From positions 1 to 64,000 of the forward strand of contig NZ_LTBC01000008.1 of the NCBI RefSeq assembly GCF_001594015.1: a stretch of DNA of 64,000 nt. Direction: 5' to 3'. Below the pieces are notes generated by a model. It was not told the DNA's origin and ran no database searches. It saw nothing but the letters and a program-made list of their open reading frames with translations. This document shows, in pieces, positions 58,809-64,000 of this stretch (its first letter is position 1; every line of letters begins with the position of its first letter). The position numbers and the translations under genes are program-made. This DNA is from Moorella mulderi DSM 14980. Its GTDB lineage: Bacteria; Bacillota; DSM-521; Neomoorellales; Neomoorellaceae.

Positions 58809-58895
58809 CACCCAGCCTTAAGGTGAAGGTCAAACCTTAGATTACTCTTATCTTAGGTTTGACCGAGCCCGGTCATGCCTGACTTAGGCTGGGTG
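58809..58895. repeat. Nested inverted repeats
   Basis: An outer pair (CACCCAGCCT at 58809-58818, AGGCTGGGTG at 58886-58895) encloses an inner perfect 10-bp pair (58828-58837 with 58855-58864). A further small stem lies near 58861-58874. It could be a structured RNA or a mobile-element end. No gene lies between 58699 and 59076. Confidence 0.6.
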
Positions 58896-59076
58896 AGTGT
58901 GGCGCGGCCCACCCCGGTCCCTTCTCTCCCGCGCCCTTGCGGGAATACAGCGTTATACGAAGTGCGGCAACAAACAGGCTTACCAATGCACAGACGGCTA
59001 GGATAACTTAAACATTCCTTAATATATCGTATCACAGGATGAAACCCTTACCCTCCACACGAGTAAAATCACTTTG

Positions 59077-59886
59077 CTACTCCCTTTTCATATTCCTTAA
59101 TAAAATCAGGGAAGAAATCAGACAGGCCATACCAAGAAAAATCCATAACGGTACCAGTGCTGCGGTTCCCTCCATACCAGCATTAGCCTGCAACAAAGAA
59201 CCGACAGTTAAAACCAGTGTGTAAGTGAAACCCTTGACATTGAACATCGCTGCCAGTACATATCCCCAATGGCGGCGCTTCCACAGCCAGATCGCTCCCA
59301 GCACAAGACCCGACACTACAAGTGATAAATCCAGTGTAGCCACCAGTTTGAAACCATCCATATCTAAGCCACTCTGCGGAAGCTGTCCCGTTACAACAAA
59401 ACTTAGCCATTGACCGATCCACGCTATCCCTAGTAAAATAGCCCATAACATCATGTAACTACTAACCCAATTGACAGGCGTCCTCGCCTGGAATTTCTGG
59501 CTGATTGAGTTGACATCGATGTTCGCCAGTCCAAAGATAAGCGCCAAAATCGACAACGTGAACAATGCAACATAAATCAAGAAAAATCGATTTAAAGCAG
59601 CGCCGAAAAGGTAAAAGGCATAATTGTAAAGGGTGTAATCTAGCATCCCTAGCCAGACCAGTTGTGCTCGCTGCGAACCGCGTATCGACATAATCAACGT
59701 TATAACCAACAGTGGGAAAGCGACAAAGAGTGTGACCAAGTCATTTCCATACCATCCTATCAGAACAAAGCTGGAGTTGTCCCGGTACAGATTGCTGATG
59801 AAAAGCCCTCCTGCGGATGCAACCAAAGTTAAGACTGCGATAAAGATCGACAGAACATAAGCAGGTTTTAGTTTAGTATCCAACAT
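59077..59886 (-). CDS. Multi-helix membrane protein of unknown function
   Basis: The 269-residue protein has about seven predicted membrane helices (for example VLSIFIAVLTLVASAGGLFI, FFLIYVALFTLSILALIFGL, LWAILLGIAWIGQWLSFVV) and no signal peptide cleavage site. GGAGG lies before the ATG. I do not recognise a family or catalytic motif. It stands alone between the nested repeats and a truncated ABC ATPase gene. Confidence 0.7.
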   Translation of the reverse strand: MLDTKLKPAYVLSIFIAVLTLVASAGGLFISNLYRDNSSFVLIGWYGNDLVTLFVAFPLLVITLIMSIRGSQRAQLVWLGMLDYTLYNYAFYLFGAALNRFFLIYVALFTLSILALIFGLANIDVNSISQKFQARTPVNWVSSYMMLWAILLGIAWIGQWLSFVVTGQLPQSGLDMDGFKLVATLDLSLVVSGLVLGAIWLWKRRHWGYVLAAMFNVKGFTYTLVLTVGSLLQANAGMEGTAALVPLWIFLGMACLISSLILLRNMKRE

Positions 59887-60071
59887 TTTCTCCTCCCTCT
59901 ATCTACAAGCATATTGTCTTGCGCGCTCCGCAAAACATACTCATAACCCCCGGATTCACAAGCGACATTCAGCCTAGGTAGCAACAAATTAATGAGAGAC
60001 CAGTTTAAGCTGTTTCAGGTTTCATGCACATAATACTTCGGAGCGGATCTGAAATATGCAACGATTTTTAT

Positions 60072-60410
60072 CTATGCTTGTTCCCACCAGCTGCGATATA
60101 TGCCGGGTACCAGTCGGGGAACCAGGCGGTGAATGCGCCGGCGGGCCTCCACGGTGACGGGCGTACTGCCGAACACCCGCACAATGCCCTGGGTGGGGCG
60201 CGTCAGCCCAAGGCAAACCTTAATCGTGGTGCTTTTTCCGGCCCCATTAGGGCCTAACAGCCCCACAACCTGGCCTTTTGGTACCAGAAAGCTAATACCG
60301 CAGACGGCGACAACCTTTCCGTAAGATTTCACCAGCCCGTCCACTTCCAAGGCAGGGTCCTCCGCTTGCGGCACGATTTGGGTCGTGTGGTCCAAGGTCA
60401 GCACGTTCAC
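60072..60410 (-). pseudogene. ABC transporter ATPase, truncated after Walker A
   Basis: The 112-residue frame has [21 protein letters not shown], Walker [16 protein letters not shown] and [11 protein letters not shown], the N-terminal third of a drug/multidrug-type ABC ATPase. It then ends with an unrelated tail ([20 protein letters not shown]) and lacks the signature and Walker B motifs. It is therefore a non-functional fragment. No permease partner is nearby. Confidence 0.75.
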
Positions 60411-60722
60411 ATATCACTCCTTCCCCTCTGGGCTAGAGTCTACGTCACGCCTGGTTCTCCCGCGCGTGACCGTGGTCTGAGACCAGCCTACCCTCATCGC
60501 CCTTTACGGGGAAGGGCCTGAAGGAGTGTTTCTGGTGCGCCCCGAGACGCGATTTCGAATCGGCCTTGACGACTGTTGTGCGGATCCCTCCGTCCAGGGA
60601 CGCGCGGCCGGCAAAAGAGCGAGGCCGTCAGCCACCGCCGCCACCGCCAAGCGCCACCATACCACAGCGAAGCGGCACTCCCGCAGGAGAGAAAGCGGGT
60701 AGCCCACACGTCCCATTTATGA
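60411..60722. other. GC-rich intergenic stretch without a supported gene
   Basis: Open frames here have skewed, Arg/Trp-rich or Pro-rich composition and no recognised motif. A short palindrome (TGGTCTGAGACCA) lies near 60472-60484. Confidence 0.45.
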
Positions 60723-61514
60723 TTACAAGGCAAACCTGGCTACCCGGGGCGGCGGCAGGAACTCCCAGGTGCCGGTAACGCCTACGGCCAGGGCGCCCAG
60801 GTCCAGGTGCAGCATGGCGATGCCGCAGTCCAGGCGCTTGGGAATATTGTATGTGTCGTGCAGGTTGTCCACGGCCACCGTAATAGTGTTTTTCCCCACC
60901 TCGAACCGCCAGGGCTGCCGGTTCACTGCCGAGGGGGCGAGGCGGGCCGCCTCCAGCGCCACTTTGACCCAGTTCGGCCAGTAAGATTGGTCAAGCCCGG
61001 TGACCAGTTCCGCCAGGGGCTTACGCCAGTGGTTGCGCCCGAAACCGGTCATGAGCTTTTCCTCAGCCGACCACCTACCGGCGGCATACCCTACGGGTGT
61101 CACGGCCACCACCTTTTCGCCGGGGCGCGCGCCGACCAGGCGAGCCGCCACCTCCGGGCGGAAAAAGCCACCTACCCAGCAGGTGCCCAGGCCGAGGCAG
61201 GTTGCCTCCAGGATTACGCCCTCGCCCAGGTACCCTACCCGCTCGTAAAGGTAAGGACTTTCCACCTGACCCATAAAGGCGATGAACGCGGGGGCGCCCT
61301 TAATCTTTCCGTAATGCCCCAGAATGCCCCGGAAAAGCTCTTCCCCCGGGGCGGACACCAGTACCGCTCGCGCCTCGGGGAAGGGCTTGAATTCCCGGCA
61401 GAACCTGTCCAGTTGCTCCAGGGTGGCGGGCGCCACCGGCCGCGCCTCATAGAGCCGGCGCGACCGGCGCCTGGCAATGGTCTGGTACCATTCTCTGTTT
61501 AAAAGGGTCACCAT
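60723..61514 (-). CDS. Nitroreductase-family flavoprotein
   Basis: The 263-residue protein resembles FMN-binding nitroreductases of the larger TM1586 type: YQTIARRRSRRLYEARPV at the N-terminus (FMN phosphate contacts), LGLGTCWVGGFFRPE, VAVTPVGYAAGRW and the second half ALEAARLAPSAVNRQPWRFEVG. The ATG at 61514 follows GGAGG by five bases. It lies 27 bp downstream of the phytoene-desaturase-like gene and is probably co-transcribed with it. Confidence 0.85.
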   Translation of the reverse strand: MVTLLNREWYQTIARRRSRRLYEARPVAPATLEQLDRFCREFKPFPEARAVLVSAPGEELFRGILGHYGKIKGAPAFIAFMGQVESPYLYERVGYLGEGVILEATCLGLGTCWVGGFFRPEVAARLVGARPGEKVVAVTPVGYAAGRWSAEEKLMTGFGRNHWRKPLAELVTGLDQSYWPNWVKVALEAARLAPSAVNRQPWRFEVGKNTITVAVDNLHDTYNIPKRLDCGIAMLHLDLGALAVGVTGTWEFLPPPRVARFAL

Positions 61515-61541
61515 GTAAGCCTCCTTCTTGTGCACGCGTTT

Positions 61542-63668
61542 TCAGGTGCCTGTACCGGGAGTTCTGGCTCTGACGTCAGGATATAGGGCGTCGGCAGCCA
61601 GGGTGCCGGAGATGACCACCGCCTCGATGCCCGCCCCCGGGAAAACGCCGGCGCCAGCCAGGTAGAGCCGCTCCACGGGGCTTTTGGCCGGCGGCCGCCA
61701 CTGACCGGCGGCGGGGCCGTAGATGGCACCGCCCGTCGTCCAGGCATAGCGGGCGAACGTGGCCGGGCTGACCTCCTCCAGGAAGACGATGTGCTCCCGC
61801 AGGCCGGGCAGCACCAGTTCCGCCAGGGTGATCAACGTGTCGCCGAACTCTCTTTTGCGCCGGGCATAATCGGGCATCCGGCGGTCCCAGGTTGTTGCCT
61901 TTGCTCGGGGAACCAGGGTCAGCAGGGTGATGGCGGCGTGTCCGGGCGGCGCCAGGCCGGGATCGACCCTGGAGGGGGTCATTATGCCAAGCCCCCGGCC
62001 GTCTTCGGTGTGAACCAGGGTGACCGGCTCAAGGTCCGGCACGAAGTCGACGCCCAGGAAGACCGCAAAAGCCGAAGTAGAGAATTCCAGGTCTTCAATG
62101 CGTCGCACAAAGTCGGTCGGTAGATGTTCCCGCCCCACCAGTTCCAGGAAGGTCTTGCGGACGTCGGCGTTGGAGATGACGGCCCCGGCACGGTAGACTT
62201 GTCTGCCGGCCAGGATTACGCCCGCGGCCCGGCCTCCTTCGATGAGGGTGCGCTCTACGGGTGCGCGCAGGAGTACCCGGCCGCCGTGCGCCTCGATCAC
62301 GTCTGCCAGCACGTCGGCAAGGGCCTGGGAGCCGCCCACAGGGTAGCAGCCGCCGTCGAAGTAGTAGCCGAAAAGGGGGGCCATCTGGGCGGCGGTGAGC
62401 GTTTCCGGCCGGTCGCTCAGGTAGCCCGTCAGGAGGAGCAGGAACCGTTTCAGAGATGCATCCTGGAAAAACCGCTCCAGCATGACCGTGTAGGGAAGAT
62501 CCATCCAGCGGAAGGCATACGGGTGGGTGCGCGGGTAGGCCAGCATCTCCCCCGGCGTGCGCGGCGGGCACGGCACGCCGCCGGTGCGCTCCACGCCGGC
62601 GTAGAGGTCGCGGTATACGCCCTCCATCTCGGCGAAAAAGGCAGCTATAGCCTCCCGTTCCGCGGGAAAGCGCGCCTGCAGAGCCCTGACCAGTTCCTCT
62701 GCCGTGCCGGGCACCTTGAGCCGGAAGCCGGGCAGCACGTATTCGTGGCCCACCCGCCGCCATTCCAGCCGGTCGCCGATTTCCAGCCGGCGCAAAAGAT
62801 TGGTCACCGGGCCGCGCGGTCCTAGCCCGCTGACGTCGTGCACCCCCGCATCGAAAACGTAGCGCAGCCGCTCGCCGTCCCGCCGCACGTGCCGCTCCCA
62901 CGAGGTGCAGAAGCCGCCCAGCCGGTGGTGCTGCTCCGCCACCAGCACTTTCAGGCCCCGCTGCGCCAGGAGGGCCTCCGCCGTAAGGCCGCCGATGCCG
63001 GCGCCCACGACGATGACGTCGTGTTCGGCTTCACCGGCCGGCCGCGCGGGGCCGAAGACCGGGTCCGGCCACCGGTACGGCTCGCGGACGGCTATTTCCC
63101 GCGCCAGAATGTGCTTGGGGTACCAGCTGGGGAAGAAAAGGGAAAAAGCGATGCCGGCCCCGATGGCGGCGTTGGGGACGGCCACGGTGAGCCAGAGGCG
63201 GGCCTCCGGCCAGGCAAGCGCCAGCACACCCAGCGCGGCGTTGAAGGTAAAAATCGCACCCCAGACTGCCGTAATCAGGGCGTTGGTGCGGTAAAAGAGG
63301 GGATGGCGCCAGTTTTCGCGCGGCCAGTCCTCGCGGGCGTACTGGTGGGTGAAGGGGCTGCCGGCCAGGAGCGTCCCCCAGGCCATCGCCGCCAGGGTGG
63401 CGCCGACCAGCACGGCGTCGTAGACCTTGAAGAAGGGCGACCCCAGGACGACGGTCGCCGCGAAGTGGGCGGCGAAGAAACCAAGCGTCACCAGTTCCAT
63501 CGTCTTCCCCTGCCGCCGCGCCAGGCGCAAGGCGTTTAAGGCCAGAGCCGACGCCAGGCCGGCCGTAATGGCCGCCGTCCAAAGCCCCAGGCCGGACAGC
63601 GCCCAGTACAGGATCCAGGGTACAAAGGCGAAGAAGATCCAGACCATTCCCGGTAGCCGTAGGGCCAT
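61542..63668 (-). CDS. Membrane-anchored phytoene desaturase / carotene isomerase-like FAD oxidoreductase
   Basis: The 708-residue protein has an N-terminal membrane domain of about 170 residues with several helices (VWIFFAFVPWILYWALSGLG onward), then a CrtI/CrtISO/retinol-saturase-type FAD domain starting VIVVGAGIGGLTAEALLAQRG, with GGFCTSWER, DGGCYPVGGSQALADVL and the C-terminal FAD motif LYLAGAGVFPGAGIEAVVISG. The family adds or removes hydrogens on polyene or other hydrophobic substrates. The high GC of this block suggests transfer from another lineage. The ATG at 63668 is my choice; a TTG at 63704 is possible. Confidence 0.82.
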   Translation of the reverse strand: MALRLPGMVWIFFAFVPWILYWALSGLGLWTAAITAGLASALALNALRLARRQGKTMELVTLGFFAAHFAATVVLGSPFFKVYDAVLVGATLAAMAWGTLLAGSPFTHQYAREDWPRENWRHPLFYRTNALITAVWGAIFTFNAALGVLALAWPEARLWLTVAVPNAAIGAGIAFSLFFPSWYPKHILAREIAVREPYRWPDPVFGPARPAGEAEHDVIVVGAGIGGLTAEALLAQRGLKVLVAEQHHRLGGFCTSWERHVRRDGERLRYVFDAGVHDVSGLGPRGPVTNLLRRLEIGDRLEWRRVGHEYVLPGFRLKVPGTAEELVRALQARFPAEREAIAAFFAEMEGVYRDLYAGVERTGGVPCPPRTPGEMLAYPRTHPYAFRWMDLPYTVMLERFFQDASLKRFLLLLTGYLSDRPETLTAAQMAPLFGYYFDGGCYPVGGSQALADVLADVIEAHGGRVLLRAPVERTLIEGGRAAGVILAGRQVYRAGAVISNADVRKTFLELVGREHLPTDFVRRIEDLEFSTSAFAVFLGVDFVPDLEPVTLVHTEDGRGLGIMTPSRVDPGLAPPGHAAITLLTLVPRAKATTWDRRMPDYARRKREFGDTLITLAELVLPGLREHIVFLEEVSPATFARYAWTTGGAIYGPAAGQWRPPAKSPVERLYLAGAGVFPGAGIEAVVISGTLAADALYPDVRARTPGTGT

Positions 63669-63789
63669 TTCTTTCACTTTCTTCCCGTATACAAGGGGCT
63701 GCAATTACACTATTCTTGAGGGAGTTGCTTTGTGAACAAAAATAAACATGGGCTCTCCACACGGCCTTTGATTAATATAGTCGCAGTTA

Positions 63790-64000
63790 TTACGCTGAAC
63801 CAACAGCTACCGGCTGAGGCCTGGGGGAAATGCCTGAGCTTCTTCTATCCTCCATGATTTGCCCCTGCTCAACGGCCGTGGGCAGTACCCAGGCATCCCG
63901 CACCTTTAATGCAACTTCACTACCAACCGGATACCGGGGCTGTCCCAGGGCCATAACATACCAGCTTACCCCGCTTTCCTCGAAGTTTACGCGATAAGTA
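63790..64000 (-). CDS. C-terminal TOBE region of an ABC transporter ATPase, 5' end outside window
   Basis: The minus frame ending at TAA 63790-63792 reads YRVNFEESGVSWYVMALGQP, RYPVGSEVALKVRDAWVLPT and a short tail. The pattern (strand, conserved YPVGSEVxL, V-LPT) is that of a TOBE domain at the end of spermidine-, molybdate- or sulfate-type ABC ATPases. The ATPase domain lies beyond the right edge. Substrate cannot be inferred. Confidence 0.6.
   Translation of the reverse strand, partial: TYRVNFEESGVSWYVMALGQPRYPVGSEVALKVRDAWVLPTAVEQGQIMEDRRSSGISPRPQPVAVGSA

Noticed and set aside
58809-58895. CRISPR repeat unit
   Set aside because: There is a single palindromic region with no regularly spaced repeats and no cas genes in the window.
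60494-60733. 79-residue frame rich in Trp and Arg
   Set aside because: It overlaps a GC-rich spacer, has no motif and begins without a convincing ribosome site.

Overview
The window looks like part of the chromosome of a thermophilic, spore-forming, anaerobic Firmicute, most likely Moorella or a close relative. This is inferred from the protein style, the moderately high GC, the FixABCX-type flavoprotein set, Gram-positive Pho boxes, c-di-AMP and Mg2+ riboswitches, and repeated DUF1670 and integrase debris. No database search was run.

Layout. (1) 1-616: end of a DUF1670 gene with an 18-bp inverted repeat upstream. (2) 919-15267: a minus-strand catabolic locus with a LacI regulator, an IolE-like TIM-barrel enzyme, a ribose-type ABC importer, an old-yellow-enzyme-like flavoprotein, a complete FixABCX electron-transfer set, a Gfo/Idh/MocA dehydrogenase, a second TIM-barrel enzyme and a ROK sugar kinase. 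The content resembles 3-keto-sugar pathways such as levoglucosan or C-glycoside breakdown, with an added flavin-based electron branch. (3) 15519-16224: a PIN-domain toxin-antitoxin pair. (4) 16261-24250: a phosphate-starvation regulon (pstB, pstA, pstC, two near-identical pstS, a PhoP-type regulator, an alkaline phosphatase). Four promoters carry 11-bp-phased PhoP repeats ending exactly 9 nt before the -10. (5) 24299-28858: a chemoreceptor and a GGDEF-EAL-CBS-GGDEF protein. (6) 28850-33469: a dead hsp20, small ORFs, lgt, a cytosine-deaminase-like amidohydrolase, and a glutamate 2,3-aminomutase behind a c-di-AMP riboswitch. (7) 33466-37918: a tightly coupled four-gene envelope operon (glycosyltransferase-deacetylase fusion, GCS2-type ligase, phosphatidylserine decarboxylase, DedA). 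(8) 38013-44268: a membrane molybdopterin oxidoreductase with YeeE/YedE importer, LysR regulator and TusA, probably for thiosulfate or related sulfur compounds. (9) 44442-45179: sfsA.

From about 45.3 to 60.4 kb the window is a patchwork. It holds an intact tRNA-Ala(GGC), partial copies of its 3' end as probable attachment-site scars, two tyrosine-integrase remnants that share the same hairpin, a tRNA-Val 3' fragment, toxin-antitoxin and MNT genes, a broken DUF1670 gene and a truncated ABC ATPase. Embedded core genes include citrate synthase, glycerate kinase, a thioesterase and yqeY. An ABC transporter with a duplicated permease (50181-52669) lies behind a clear Mg2+ M-box riboswitch, and its probable third component, a stand-alone AAA-associated domain, sits on the far side of citrate synthase.

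The right end (60.7-63.7 kb) is GC-rich and carries a nitroreductase and a membrane-anchored phytoene-desaturase-like enzyme. The window closes with the TOBE end of an ABC ATPase.
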